Assembly (NCBI RefSeq): GCF_900107795.1
Contig: NZ_FNRL01000025.1
Location: 1-64,000 of the forward strand
DNA: 64,000 nt
Direction: 5' to 3'
Source: Chitinophaga terrae (ex Kim and Jung 2007)
Lineage (GTDB): Bacteria; Bacteroidota; Bacteroidia; Chitinophagales; Chitinophagaceae
Position numbers and translations under genes: made by a program
Shown here: positions 17,824 through 26,710 of the stretch, piece after piece
Numbering within the stretch: position 1 is the stretch's first letter
How the letters are laid out: the number at the start of each line of letters is the position of its first letter
The notes under the pieces: generated by a model
Told to the model about the DNA's origin: nothing
Database searches by the model: none
The model's input: the letters and a program-made list of their open reading frames with translations, nothing else

Positions 17824-18297
17824 TCAGTATTTATCGTCGTTGATTTCCAGCCAGTAGCCGTCGGGATCACGTAAATAGATCTGCTGTACGCCGTCGACCC
17901 GTTTGGTGATGGCGCCGGCTTTTCCGGGCCAGTCTTCAAAGTTTACATTATTCTTTTTAAGGTTGGCGACGAAATCTTCCATGGAAGGTACGCTGAAGCA
18001 AAGGTGTGTGTTTTTATCGTGCCAGGTGGCCGCTTTAGCGCCTGAGATAATATGTACCTGGCTATGTTCTCCTACTTTAAACCAGCTATGACGTCCATCT
18101 TTAAACGGTTCGTCCATAGATTCCAGTCCGATGATGTCCCTGTAGAATGCCGTGCTTTTATCCAGGTCAACCACATATAAAGCCATATGATTGAGCGAAG
18201 GATATTTCTTCTTCGTTTGTCCGTTCATTTGAGTAGCGATACCCGTAAATAACAGGAAAAGTCCTGATGCTATTAAAAACTGTTTCATAGACGACAA
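17824..18297 (-). CDS. VOC superfamily (glyoxalase/bleomycin-resistance-like) protein, exported
   Basis: This 157-residue protein has an unusual signal peptide (about 1-28, LIASGLFLLFTGIATQMNG) before a single VOC domain. The domain begins LNHMALYVVDLDKSTAFYRDIIGL and ends QQIYLRDPDGYWLEI. The metal-binding His (in LNHMALY) and Glu (in WLEIND) positions of the fold are present. VOC proteins act as metalloenzymes or binding proteins on small molecules; the substrate is unknown. Export of a VOC protein is seen in Bacteroidota but is less common than a cytoplasmic location. Confidence 0.85.
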   Translation of the reverse strand: MSSMKQFLIASGLFLLFTGIATQMNGQTKKKYPSLNHMALYVVDLDKSTAFYRDIIGLESMDEPFKDGRHSWFKVGEHSQVHIISGAKAATWHDKNTHLCFSVPSMEDFVANLKKNNVNFEDWPGKAGAITKRVDGVQQIYLRDPDGYWLEINDDKY

Positions 18298-18327
18298 GAT
18301 AAAAAATTGCTGTCGCTATTCATACGA

Positions 18328-19422
18328 TTAATTTGCTCCTTTGAAAGCGATGGATTCTATGATCACATCCAGTTTTTTCAGGGCGGGCATGTCAGATCTC
18401 AGCGTTTTATCGCCGGTTGCCTGGTCGTACTGTTTAGGGTCTCCTGTGTTGTTTGCTTTCAGTACTATGGTTACTCCTTTTCCTTCCAGGGCGCCTCCCT
18501 GCCAGTTGGTTACCAGGCCGCTGTTGGTCCATTCAAAAGCATTGAGCTTGAATGGACGGCCATTCACCTTGTTTAATTTATCCAGTGGATCGCCGGCTTT
18601 GATGCCATAGGGCGATTTCCATTTTGATGGGAAATGAGAAAAAGTTACAATATTTCCATTCTCACCGTCGAACTGTACTTCTACTTCGTTATCGGTATCC
18701 GGGTAGATGACATATGCTTCTCCTTCTTTATCGCCTGCCAGGTTGATGGCATCGCGTTGCGTAACATTAGCTTCTCCGTACATTTCAACCAGTTGTTCGG
18801 GTTTGCGAACCTGGAACAGGGGGCGAACTTCCCAGTTACGGGTATCTGCTGCCGGGGCAGATTCTGTGTTGGCGGCCGTTGCGCCATCTGCGGCTGCAGT
18901 TCCGCTTGTTTCTTCAGCCGGGGTGGTAGTGGCGGCGTTGGCGTTATTATTAGCAGCAATTACATCGGCAATGGAAGCAGGTGGTTTTTTGCCGGTATTA
19001 GGACCCGCGTAGGTAACGAGGAAATCCTTTTTATCGTCCAGCAATGCTTTTGCTTCGTCCTTGTATTTATTAACCGTATAAGTAGCGATAGGGAACACGC
19101 TGTTGGTTTGCAGTCCCAGGCTTCTCAGGTTGGCAATATATCGTTGCCTGTTGCAATCGCTGTATTGGTACAGGTATTTCAGGGCGGCGTCAAAGGCAAC
19201 CATATCTTTCTTCAGGTCAAACACTGTAGAGTCGATATCCAGGCCGGCATTACCGCTACGGGTAAGTTGTTCGGCGATATACCCGGAAATGGAGTCGTTC
19301 GGCAACTGGTAATGAGCTGCAATCCTTGCAGAGAAATCGTTGATAATGTTCTGGCTGAGCTTTGACTGGGCATTCGAAACGAAGGGTACCAGGAGTGCAA
19401 CAAGTATGAAAAACCGTTTCAT
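18328..19422 (-). CDS. Secreted protein of unknown function with Ala/Thr-rich linker
   Basis: The 364-residue product has a signal peptide (1-18, VPFVSNAQ). A helical N-terminal domain follows (about 19-150), then an Ala/Thr-rich low-complexity linker (about 158-200). The C-terminal beta-rich domain (about 205-364) contains YVIYPDTDNEVEVQF and SPYGIKAGDPLDKLNKVNG. The latter looks like the G-D-x-L-x-x-L motif of periplasmic domains that bracket an early strand. Two folded domains joined by a flexible linker suggest a periplasmic binding protein. No family was recognised. It is transcribed alone between the VOC and DUF6515 genes. Confidence 0.7.
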   Translation of the reverse strand: MKRFFILVALLVPFVSNAQSKLSQNIINDFSARIAAHYQLPNDSISGYIAEQLTRSGNAGLDIDSTVFDLKKDMVAFDAALKYLYQYSDCNRQRYIANLRSLGLQTNSVFPIATYTVNKYKDEAKALLDDKKDFLVTYAGPNTGKKPPASIADVIAANNNANAATTTPAEETSGTAAADGATAANTESAPAADTRNWEVRPLFQVRKPEQLVEMYGEANVTQRDAINLAGDKEGEAYVIYPDTDNEVEVQFDGENGNIVTFSHFPSKWKSPYGIKAGDPLDKLNKVNGRPFKLNAFEWTNSGLVTNWQGGALEGKGVTIVLKANNTGDPKQYDQATGDKTLRSDMPALKKLDVIIESIAFKGAN

Positions 19423-19573
19423 GGGTAGCGTTTGAACGTGAATACTATGCTAATTACTGCTTTATGGTCGCTAATTTAGGCAAACTTTGAATTACAAAGA
19501 ATTCAGCAAGCAAAATGTAGAACGTTAAAAGAGGAAATATAGTATTTAAAGTTGTTCCCAGGAGATATTAATA

Positions 19574-19602
19574 AAAAAACTGCCCTGGAAATACCAGGGC
19601 AG
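19574..19602 (-). terminator. Intrinsic terminator after the DUF6515 gene
   Basis: CTGCCCTGG (19580-19588) and CCAGGGCAG (19594-19602) form a 9-bp stem with a 5-nt loop. On the minus strand it is followed by a seven-U run (the A-run 19573-19579 on the plus strand). Confidence 0.9.
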
Positions 19603-19626
19603 CTTGATAGGAGGATGTAGCCCTAT

Positions 19627-20442
19627 CTATTGTTCGTCGGTCAGTTTCCCAACCACTTTATAACCAGCTAACGAGTTATCGCTATTGTAAACGGGCTGAT
19701 AATACATCCCGTCTGGCGACAGGTAGAGCTGTTGACCATTGATGGTAACATTCTTGCAATTCTCCGGAAGCTCAGAAACCAGGGAATTCGGGTCGTAAGG
19801 CGCATTGTTGTCATTGTTGTCGGTTGTTACCGTCTGATCGCCGATCTTACCGTTTTTGCCCACTACTACATATCGTCTGCCGTTGTCGGTCATGGTTTCC
19901 TGGTAGAAAGTACCATTCAGCTCGTAGTAGGTGTTGCCGTTGAATTCCACCTCTTGCGCTCCTTCCGGCAGATCGATAACTGCGGCGCCCATTGGGGCTT
20001 CTACTACTTTATAGCCCCTGTTGTCGCCTGTCGATTCGTAATACGTTCCCCCGTAATAGTATACCGAGCCAAAGGCTGGGCCAAGGGAATAGTAGCCAAA
20101 AGGCAGTGTTGAGAAATATAAGCCTATTGACGGAAAATATGGTCTGTAGTAGGGCCTGTAAACCCGGTAATACGGGCGATAATAATAATGCGGGTGTCCT
20201 ACATAGACCCTGCCGGTAGTTACAGGGCCGCGATACCGGTATGATGAAACTGAAGGCCGTGGCGCTACATAAACTCTGCCGCTGCTATGAAATCCGCCGC
20301 CGCCACCGACTCTTCCTCCTACGCTAACCCTTCCGCCTCCGCCGTGGCCTCTCTGAGCATAGGTTTCGGAAACTGTAAATATGCTGAGTAGCCCGGCCAG
20401 CATAAACAGTGTGAGATATCTGCTTTTCATTTTCTTTAACAT
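19627..20442 (-). CDS. DUF6515 family exported protein
   Basis: This 271-residue protein has a signal peptide (about 1-29; Met5 is an alternative start). A Gly/Arg/His-rich segment follows (about 30-50), then a Tyr/Pro/Arg-rich region (about 75-105, HYYYRPYYRVYRPYYRPYF). After a hydrophobic GLYF segment come repeated DUF6515-like units such as GAAVIDLPEGAQEVEFNG, which recur toward the C-terminus as SELPENCKNVTINGQ. Several short repeat modules in tandem suggest a surface or envelope-matrix protein. The family is of unknown function. A strong terminator lies 25 nt after the stop. Confidence 0.88.
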   Translation of the reverse strand: MLKKMKSRYLTLFMLAGLLSIFTVSETYAQRGHGGGGRVSVGGRVGGGGGFHSSGRVYVAPRPSVSSYRYRGPVTTGRVYVGHPHYYYRPYYRVYRPYYRPYFPSIGLYFSTLPFGYYSLGPAFGSVYYYGGTYYESTGDNRGYKVVEAPMGAAVIDLPEGAQEVEFNGNTYYELNGTFYQETMTDNGRRYVVVGKNGKIGDQTVTTDNNDNNAPYDPNSLVSELPENCKNVTINGQQLYLSPDGMYYQPVYNSDNSLAGYKVVGKLTDEQ

Positions 20443-20732
20443 TAAGAGTAGATCTTCAATTCGCTTTGTTTCGCAGTTAATGATTAGACTATTTTAGTTG
20501 GCTTTAGTTTAATCGGAAATATGTATGCAAAAAGTTGGCCGGATTTGTAGAATCCAATGCTGTAGCAGGTTTGAAGGTGTTAATGAATTTGTAAATCTGG
20601 CGGCCGGCTAATTAAAATATGCTTTGTTCATTCCGTTCATGGCTTATTCTCTGTTCAGCCTATGATCCGTTTGTTCGCTCTTGTTCATTTGTAAAATGTG
20701 TAATAAGCTGGTTTTTAAAATGATACAGTTTG

Positions 20733-20740
20733 TATCTTTG
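20733..20740 (+). promoter_or_regulatory. Candidate -7 promoter box (TATCTTTG)
   Basis: It fits TANNTTTG exactly and has a T-run about 19 nt upstream as a weak -33 element. It points into the gene-free repeat region, so any transcript would be non-coding or a very long leader for the aldo/keto reductase. Confidence 0.4.
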
Positions 20741-21125
20741 CCTTATAACGATTGAAAATCGAGAGCGATTAACCCAACAATCCTATTCTCTTTAGCCATG
20801 TCTGTAGCCATTTAAACAAGTTCAACTAACCTGAGTAAAATCAGTTTATCCTTTATTAACCAGAAATAGATAACCTAATGCAATCTTTTTTATTTAACCG
20901 TCAATATCAAACGTATATTTTCCTCGGTTATTATCATTATCGGTTTTTCTCTTTTGTATTGAACTAGTTTATCTGCCGGATCTCTGTCTTTGGGCGTAGC
21001 TGAATGGCATTGGCAGAAGAATGCGATGTAGGATAGTTTGGCAGATAGGGTGCGAAGGAGAGAAACGTGCCGGCAATAGGATTGAGGCGACTGGAAGCAA
21101 TGGGATAAGTATGGAGATGGGTTAG

Positions 21126-21188
21126 GAATGAAGAATGAAGAATGAGGAATAAAGAATGAGGAATAAAGAATAAAGAATAAAGAATGAG
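21126..21188 (+). repeat. Nine-unit heptamer microsatellite, GAATRAR
   Basis: Nine consecutive 7-mers keep phase: GAATGAA, GAATGAG and GAATAAA variants. Perfect phase with unit-level variation indicates an old slippage array. Confidence 0.95.
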
Positions 21189-21222
21189 AATGGTTGGCTA
21201 AAGGTAATCGCATGGGGTGGCG

Positions 21223-21256
21223 AGCATAATACTGAAGGGAGCATAATACTGAAGGG
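21223..21256 (+). repeat. 17-bp perfect tandem duplication
   Basis: AGCATAATACTGAAGGG is present twice, at 21223-21239 and 21240-21256, back to back. Confidence 0.95.
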
Positions 21257-21679
21257 ATGGCGGGAGTAGTGCCGAAAGTTAGCCCCCTATGGCGTTAACA
21301 GCATAAGACTATGGAACGCAACTCAGTACAGATGATGGGTAAATCGGTAAGTGTAATACAGGATAAAGAAACGCGAGGGATACAGCAAAAGAACCAGGAA
21401 AGAGTGGAATCATGCGAAAATCCCGTGTGGTATAGAGATATAAGAACCTGGGAATAGAGTAGAAGTTGTTAAAAAGAAAAATTAGAAAACAGGTAAGACG
21501 AAAGGGCATATGGTGGAGGATCAAGCAGGTCTGGATAACTGCATTTTTAGAGAGCAACATAGAAAATCAACCTTATATGTTAAACTAATTAAGATTTTAT
21601 GACCAGTATCTTTTTTGTTAACCTGTTCTCATTATTGTTTCATTACTCACTAATGGGGTGATAGTACATACAGCTGCAA

Positions 21680-22484
21680 GGACTGTTTTTCTAAGCGGTC
21701 CTCCTTTTCCCGAGTATATACATCAGGTTTGTACTACATGGTTGTAATGTTATTGCAATGCCCGGAATATCAGAAAGGATGCCCCGGCAAAGCTAACAGT
21801 ATGCCATCCATGACATAATTGGAGTGCAAATACATGATGGAAGCTGAATCCGGACTGTTTTTCCAGACAGTCCCTCTGCCAGGAAATTCCAGCAGTCCTG
21901 TAAGCTGCTGTCAATATATCACAAACGAAATTTTAACCAATGTTCTACGAAGGGTATGAAGGGAAAGAAGAACAACCGGGTGGAACCTGGAAGGAAGCTT
22001 TATGACCGCTAAACCGGCAGGCGTACCTGCAGTGAAGGCAAAAGATTGAGGTACAGACAGCAGGAACGATGCCAGGTAAAGCCGTAAAGAAGCCAACAGC
22101 TAAACATTCGGTCCTGAGTTTATAACAGCGTGAATACCGGATTTGACGCAGCCTTACTACTGTTATTAACTCAACAGGAACTGTTTGTCTAAACAGTTCC
22201 TTTATAAAACAATCTTTATTAAACAACATGCATCAAGAGGCTTTTTCATAGGTGATGTTTGATTGGGAATGTTAAGGGACCATCATTTCTGGTGGTCCTC
22301 ACCCAAAACTTTGTTACCATAACAGTCAGAATTCGATGGATCGGACATACTAAAGAGTGGGCTGTTTGTCTAGGCGGCCCTTATCAACAACAACAGGCAG
22401 CTGACTGAGTTTTTCAGGAAGCGTTAATATACTCATTTGAGGTGGACGAAAATTGAATACAAGGGCTGTTTGTCAAGACGGCCC
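21680..22484 (+). repeat. Array of six related 22-24 nt hairpins
   Basis: The hairpins lie at 21680-21701, 21852-21873, 22177-22200, 22277-22298, 22359-22380 and 22463-22484, all in the same orientation. Each has a 9-10 bp stem and a 4-nt loop (TTCT, TTCC, GTCT, TTTC, GTCT, GTCA). Five share the left arm GGRCTGTTT or GGAACTGTTT. The right arm changes along with, or wobble-pairs to, the left arm (AAGCGGTCC, AGACAGTCC, AAACAGTTCC, AGGCGGCCC, AGACGGCCC). The fourth (GGACCATCA/TGGTGGTCC) keeps the shape but not the sequence. T-runs after the hairpins are mostly weak; only the last has six Ts. Confidence 0.85.
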
Positions 22485-22724
22485 CCCTTTTTTAACCTGG
22501 AACAGGCCAATACATCTGTCTCCGGGTTTTATTACGGACCTTGCTAAATGATAACATGAATACAGGTTCGCAGGTTGCCGGAAACAGAAGTTGCCAAACT
22601 GCCTGAATGCTGGGAACTGGCGGCTCCAAATCACTTGCCCGATTTCTTTGGCCGCAACATCCGTATTACTCTGTTATTATTATTTAATTTAGTGGACTAA
22701 CAAGTAAAACTAAAACAGAACAAT

Positions 22725-23624
22725 ATGGAATATGCTATCCTCGGAAATTCGCAGCTAAAGATCAGCAGGATCGGGTTCGGTTGCATGTCGCTCAACGCAG
22801 GCGACGAAACCTCAAAGCATATTATTGAAACAGCCATAGAAAAAGGGATCAACTTCTTCGATACTGCCGACCTCTATGACCATGGTGACAATGAGATCAT
22901 GCTCGGCAAAGTGCTGCAGCAAAAAAGAAAAGATGTGATCATTGCCACGAAAGTAGGCAACCAATGGCGGAAAGACGGATCGGGATGGGACTGGAACCCT
23001 ACCAAACAATATATACTTACCTCGGTAGAGGAAAGCCTCAGAAGGCTGAATACAGACTATATCGATCTTTACCAACTTCACGGAGGTACCATCCAGGACC
23101 CGATAGACGAGACAATCGAAGCCTTTGAAACTTTGCTTAAACAAGGCAAGATCAGGTATTACGGGATCTCTTCTATCAGGCCTAATGTGATCAGTGAATA
23201 TGTGCGACGCTCTCACATCGTTAGTGTAATGATGCAATACAGCCTGCTCGACAGGCGGCCGGAAGAAACTTGTTTTCCTTTGCTAAAAGAACATAATATC
23301 GGCGTATTGGTCAGAGGAAGCCTGGCGAAAGGGTTGCTTGTCAATAAACCGGCAACTGGTTATCTCAACTATAAAACCAGTGAGGTAGCCGCTGCGGCAA
23401 AGGCAGTGCAGGCATTAACCGTTCAAGGCCGCGAAGCTACCCAAACCGCCCTGCAATTTGTTTTGCAGCAGCCGGCCGTAACCAGCAGCGTAGTGGGTAT
23501 ACGAACTTTGGAACAATTAGACGAAGCCGTTAAAACCATCGGAACTGCCCCGTTAACCGATACAGAACTGGAAAAACTTCGTAACTCCATCCCTATAAAC
23601 AGGTATGAAGAACACAGGAACTGA
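22725..23624 (+). CDS. Aldo/keto reductase
   Basis: This 299-residue (beta/alpha)8 barrel protein has the catalytic tetrad in place. Asp and Tyr are in FFDTADLYDHGDNE, Lys in IIATKVG, and His in LYQLHGG. The NADPH-binding end (VVGIRTLEQLDEAV) is also present. It reduces aldehydes or ketones with NADPH in the cytoplasm; the natural substrate cannot be read. The small start motif GNSQLKISRIGFGCMSL is typical of the bacterial group often annotated as general stress or voltage-gated-channel beta-like reductases. It is followed after 55 nt by a DJ-1/PfpI gene on the same strand. Confidence 0.93.
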   Translation: MEYAILGNSQLKISRIGFGCMSLNAGDETSKHIIETAIEKGINFFDTADLYDHGDNEIMLGKVLQQKRKDVIIATKVGNQWRKDGSGWDWNPTKQYILTSVEESLRRLNTDYIDLYQLHGGTIQDPIDETIEAFETLLKQGKIRYYGISSIRPNVISEYVRRSHIVSVMMQYSLLDRRPEETCFPLLKEHNIGVLVRGSLAKGLLVNKPATGYLNYKTSEVAAAAKAVQALTVQGREATQTALQFVLQQPAVTSSVVGIRTLEQLDEAVKTIGTAPLTDTELEKLRNSIPINRYEEHRN

Positions 23625-23679
23625 ACGCATCGACTTTACAGTTCCAGTTAGTATCTTGTAGTGGAACCACAATGATATC

Positions 23680-24372
23680 ATGCAAAAACTAAAAATCGGG
23701 ATGCTCCTGTTCCCCGACCTGACAACACTGGATTTGGTAGGCCCTTACGATGTATTCGTTAAAGCGCCTTGTTTTGAAGTATTGCTGGTAGGAGAAAGCA
23801 CAGATGTTATCAGGGCTGAAGGAGGCCTGTTGCTGAAACCTTCGGTGTCGCTGCAGGACTGCCCGCAACTCGACATCTTATTCGTGCCGGGCGGGAAGGG
23901 AATCAATGAACTGCTTACTAATAGTAATGTGATCAGTTTCCTTCAGGAGCAGGCAAAGAAGGCCAAATACATTACCTCTGTTTGTACAGGGTCTTTGGTC
24001 CTCGCAGCCGCCGGGTTATTGGACGGATATAAAGCCACTACTCACTGGCGCTCTATTGAGCTGCTGAAAATGTTCGGCGTAGCCGTCCAGGATTCCCGCG
24101 TGGTTAGGGACCGTAACCGGATCACGGGGGGAGGCGTTACTTCCGGGATCGATTTTGGGTTGATGCTTACTGCACTTATAGGAGGTGATGAAATGGCCAG
24201 GATCGTGCAATTGCAGCTCGAATACCATCCCGAACCGCCTTTTCATGCGGGATCTCCGCAAACTGCCGGCTTGCCCGTGCTTCAACGAACCAAAGAATTA
24301 ACCCAACCCATGTTCAATCTCCGTAAAAAGATCATCCAGGATCTGCTCAAAGGAAAAAAGCAGGATATCTGA
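23680..24372 (+). CDS. DJ-1/PfpI family protein, isonitrile hydratase-like
   Basis: This 230-residue protein has the DJ-1/PfpI fold with the nucleophile-elbow Cys102 in TSVCTGSLVLAAAGLL. The pattern CTGS, then GYKATTHW, is characteristic of the isonitrile hydratase/transcriptional-regulator-like subgroup rather than of DJ-1 glyoxalases. The early acidic residue and FVPGG (about 68-72) fit the active-site neighbourhood. It probably acts on a small electrophile in the cytoplasm and is likely co-transcribed with the aldo/keto reductase, which suggests a detoxification pair. The substrate is unproven. Confidence 0.88.
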   Translation: MQKLKIGMLLFPDLTTLDLVGPYDVFVKAPCFEVLLVGESTDVIRAEGGLLLKPSVSLQDCPQLDILFVPGGKGINELLTNSNVISFLQEQAKKAKYITSVCTGSLVLAAAGLLDGYKATTHWRSIELLKMFGVAVQDSRVVRDRNRITGGGVTSGIDFGLMLTALIGGDEMARIVQLQLEYHPEPPFHAGSPQTAGLPVLQRTKELTQPMFNLRKKIIQDLLKGKKQDI

Positions 24373-24469
24373 GGCGCTATTTTTGCTAAAGGTTTATCAT
24401 CATTACCCTGAATGAATAAATTAGAAGTAATGATTATCTTTATTTTTCAGCTTTAATAAACCTTTACGC

Positions 24470-25285
24470 ATGAGAAATATTACCAGTGCCCTAGTGATAT
24501 TGGGAGTAATGACCTGTTTCACTTATTGCTCCAGGAACCCTTATGCAGCTACCAATAAAGTTTACCGGCAGGAGGCAAAGACTTTTGCTAAAGAACTGAA
24601 AGCCCAGCCGGCAGCTATTCCCGGAACCCCGCAAAGCGACTGGGTGGGAACAACCAATTTCAATCTCCGTAAACCGGCATTCGTTATTATTCATCATACC
24701 GCCCAGAACTCCTGCGATCAAACGCTGAAAACATTTACCATGCAAAAAACGCAGGTTAGCGCCCATTACGTGATCTGCCGGAATGGTACTGTACATCATA
24801 TGCTGAACGATTACCTCCGCGCATGGCACGGAGGAGTTGCCCGTTGGGGAAATCTTACAGATATTAACTCATCCTCCATCGGTATCGAGTTGGATAATAA
24901 CGGTAATGAACCATTCGATTCCTTACAGATCAATAGCCTAATTACGCTTCTGACCCAGCTGAAAAGCAAGTATGCGATCCCGGTAGCCAACTTCATTGGG
25001 CACGGAGATATTGCTCCCGGAAGAAAAGTAGATCCCAGCGCTTATTTTCCATGGCAACAGCTGGCAGATAAAGGATTTGGGCTCTGGTATAAAGATACCA
25101 GCCTCATTACTGTACCTCCCACTTTTGACGCGGTTACCGCACTCCGGATAGTTGGCTATGATGTAAAAGACAGCGTGGCGGCTATAAAGGCGTTCAAGCG
25201 CCATTTCATACCTACTGATACTACTGTAATATTCGACGACGGAGGCAGGAAGATTCTTTATAGTATTGAATCGCAAAGCCGTTAA
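24470..25285 (+). CDS. N-acetylmuramoyl-L-alanine amidase (amidase_2 family) lipoprotein
   Basis: This 271-residue protein has a lipoprotein signal (lipobox FTYC, Cys20). The amidase_2/PGRP-type catalytic domain has the zinc-site His pair in VIIHHTA, then HYVICRNG, AWHGG and GHGDIAPGRKVDPS. These residues match the zinc-dependent cleavage of the bond between MurNAc and the L-Ala of the peptide stem. It acts in the periplasm, anchored to a membrane, in cell-wall recycling or remodelling. It is monocistronic by spacing. Confidence 0.93.
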   Translation: MRNITSALVILGVMTCFTYCSRNPYAATNKVYRQEAKTFAKELKAQPAAIPGTPQSDWVGTTNFNLRKPAFVIIHHTAQNSCDQTLKTFTMQKTQVSAHYVICRNGTVHHMLNDYLRAWHGGVARWGNLTDINSSSIGIELDNNGNEPFDSLQINSLITLLTQLKSKYAIPVANFIGHGDIAPGRKVDPSAYFPWQQLADKGFGLWYKDTSLITVPPTFDAVTALRIVGYDVKDSVAAIKAFKRHFIPTDTTVIFDDGGRKILYSIESQSR

Positions 25286-25448
25286 CAGCAATTTTTCCTT
25301 ATACCCTCCCTGCCAGAGTTTTTTTGCAAAAGTGGAATAAATATGCTATTTTAATAATGAGTTAGATCAATATACCAAAATCAGAGATTCTCTATTCGGA
25401 CTTGTTATTTATCGCTTGTTATTTACCAATGTAACTAATCTCTCTGCC

Positions 25449-25841
25449 ATGAATAGCTTACAGAAATTCCCGTTATTTCTATTAGCAGCGGGCGCGCTGT
25501 TAGTACTTATCCCCCATCATCAAAGCATGGCAACCAAACATGCTGTTGCTGCTTATGATTCTTCCTGCCTGGTCAAGACCGAGGCAAATTTTGATTTCAC
25601 CGATCAGCAGCGTAAAAAGGTAATTGAAGTGATTGAAAACAAAGTGGCTGGTGGTATAGAGGAGGCAGGAAAGATCACCTGGGAAAATTCACCTAATGCG
25701 ACGGAGTATTACCAGATTGTATTAAAGAAAGGGAGGGTTTCCATTAAATATAAGGGAACCGAATGCCAGGACAGGCTGATCTGGCAGGATATTGAGGATT
25801 GCAAAGCGGAATTGAAAAAGCTGCTTGGTAACCAGTCGTAA
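25449..25841 (+). CDS. Small exported protein of unknown function
   Basis: The frame opens at 25416, but Met12 (25449) begins a normal signal peptide (FPLFLLAAGALLVLIP) and gives 130 residues. The mature part is helical and charged, with two cysteines (SSCLVK and TECQD) plus DCKAEL that could pair. No family was recognised. It ends in the arm of a bidirectional terminator shared with the convergent LUD gene. Confidence 0.7.
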   Translation: MNSLQKFPLFLLAAGALLVLIPHHQSMATKHAVAAYDSSCLVKTEANFDFTDQQRKKVIEVIENKVAGGIEEAGKITWENSPNATEYYQIVLKKGRVSIKYKGTECQDRLIWQDIEDCKAELKKLLGNQS

Positions 25842-25880
25842 TATTAAAGCGGGCCAGGGCCACCTGACCCGCTTTAATAT
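25841..25880. terminator. Bidirectional terminator between convergent genes
   Basis: The 18-nt arms 25841-25858 and 25863-25880 pair with one wobble around a 4-nt loop. The stems overlap the stop codons of both flanking genes. Confidence 0.9.
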
Positions 25881-26467
25881 CAAATAAGATAAACACTCAG
25901 ACTTCTTGCTCCCTGCGCTCCATGAACCAGTACCGCGCCGATATCAGCGGTTGCGGATGGCCCCATCATGAAACACCCATAGGCAGAATCTTCAAGGCAT
26001 ACTTTCAGGTAAGCGTCATACATATCGGCAACCAATTCTGATGGGTTTAATAAAACAACCAGGTGTTGTGATAGAAATCCCAGGGCATTGACTACCAGGT
26101 CTTCCTGGGCTAACCATACCATCCCGTTTTCGGCTACTCCAAAACGGGCGCGGATAACGCCTACATCTACATCCGCCAGTTCATGCGGATTTTTAACTGC
26201 GTGAATGTCGCGATTTCCCTGTATGTCGGGCGTTGCAGAGCAAATCACCCTGGCATCGGGGAACTGCTGCGACAGCAGTTTTTGAGCAGCGGAGAGGTCA
26301 GATGGCCGGTAAATACTTCCACCGGCGTCTTTAATACGTTCTTCAAATTCAGGTAACAGTGCAGTGATCTTCTTCGGAAATTCCGGTGTAGCCGGGCAGG
26401 CGACCTGACTGTGAGGCAGCTGACTGCGAACAGCAGACAGCACTTGGTTGCGGGTGTTACTGTCCAT
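25880..26467 (-). CDS. LUD-domain protein, LutC/YkgG-like
   Basis: This 195-residue protein is read from Met14 of the open frame (26467, MDSNTRNQVLSAV), because the upstream 13 residues do not resemble the family. The LutC/YkgG fold is indicated by ALLPEFEERIKDAGGSIYR, ICSATPDIQG, DVGVIRARFGVAENG and FMMGPSATADIGA. LutC is the small subunit of the iron-sulfur L-lactate oxidation complex LutABC. No LutA or LutB gene is in the window, so it may serve another complex or be a stand-alone member. Confidence 0.88.
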   Translation of the reverse strand: MDSNTRNQVLSAVRSQLPHSQVACPATPEFPKKITALLPEFEERIKDAGGSIYRPSDLSAAQKLLSQQFPDARVICSATPDIQGNRDIHAVKNPHELADVDVGVIRARFGVAENGMVWLAQEDLVVNALGFLSQHLVVLLNPSELVADMYDAYLKVCLEDSAYGCFMMGPSATADIGAVLVHGAQGARSLSVYLI

Positions 26468-26710
26468 GATCTTTAACTTTATATTGTAAATACCATTTCT
26501 TAGCAAAAACGGGGAGGTTTCCTTTGTTATCCCCAGGGATCTAATGCTCAGTTGTAGTAAAAAAATGTGGAATGAATCTTAATGCTCTATCAGCTGTATT
26601 CCGTTCCCCAGGCTAAGCCGGGTGTCCAAAAATCTTGCCTGCCGTATCAAAAACCAATCGTATGCAGATAGGAAGATACTTCTTTTCTGTCATTACTTCG
26701 CGCCATTTTA

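Larger units (their letters stand above)
20443..22724. other. 2.3-kb region without a convincing gene, rich in small repeats
   Basis: No frame has a recognisable protein. The longer open frames on the minus strand (20890-21213 and 21309-21560) are translations of low-complexity purine-rich DNA. The region contains a -7-like box at 20733, a heptamer microsatellite (21126-21188), a 17-bp tandem duplication (21223-21256) and six related hairpins (21680-22484). The plus strand from about 21000 to 21560 is strongly purine-rich. Several tiny ORFs (15-41 codons) occur between the hairpins, at least one pair joined by ATGA overlap (near 21999), but none was recognised. Confidence 0.6.

Noticed and set aside
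20890..21560. Two minus-strand open frames (about 107 and 83 codons)
   Set aside because: They translate low-complexity purine-rich DNA including the heptamer repeat, giving Phe/Ser/Ile/Leu-rich sequence with no family features.
21834..21959. 41-codon plus-strand ORF containing hairpin 2
   Set aside because: The stem of the hairpin constrains the codons and the peptide has no recognisable feature; probably chance.
21680..22484. Integron attC sites as an explanation for the hairpin array
   Set aside because: The 22-24 nt hairpins lack the attC R/L box arrangement and no integrase or gene cassettes are present.
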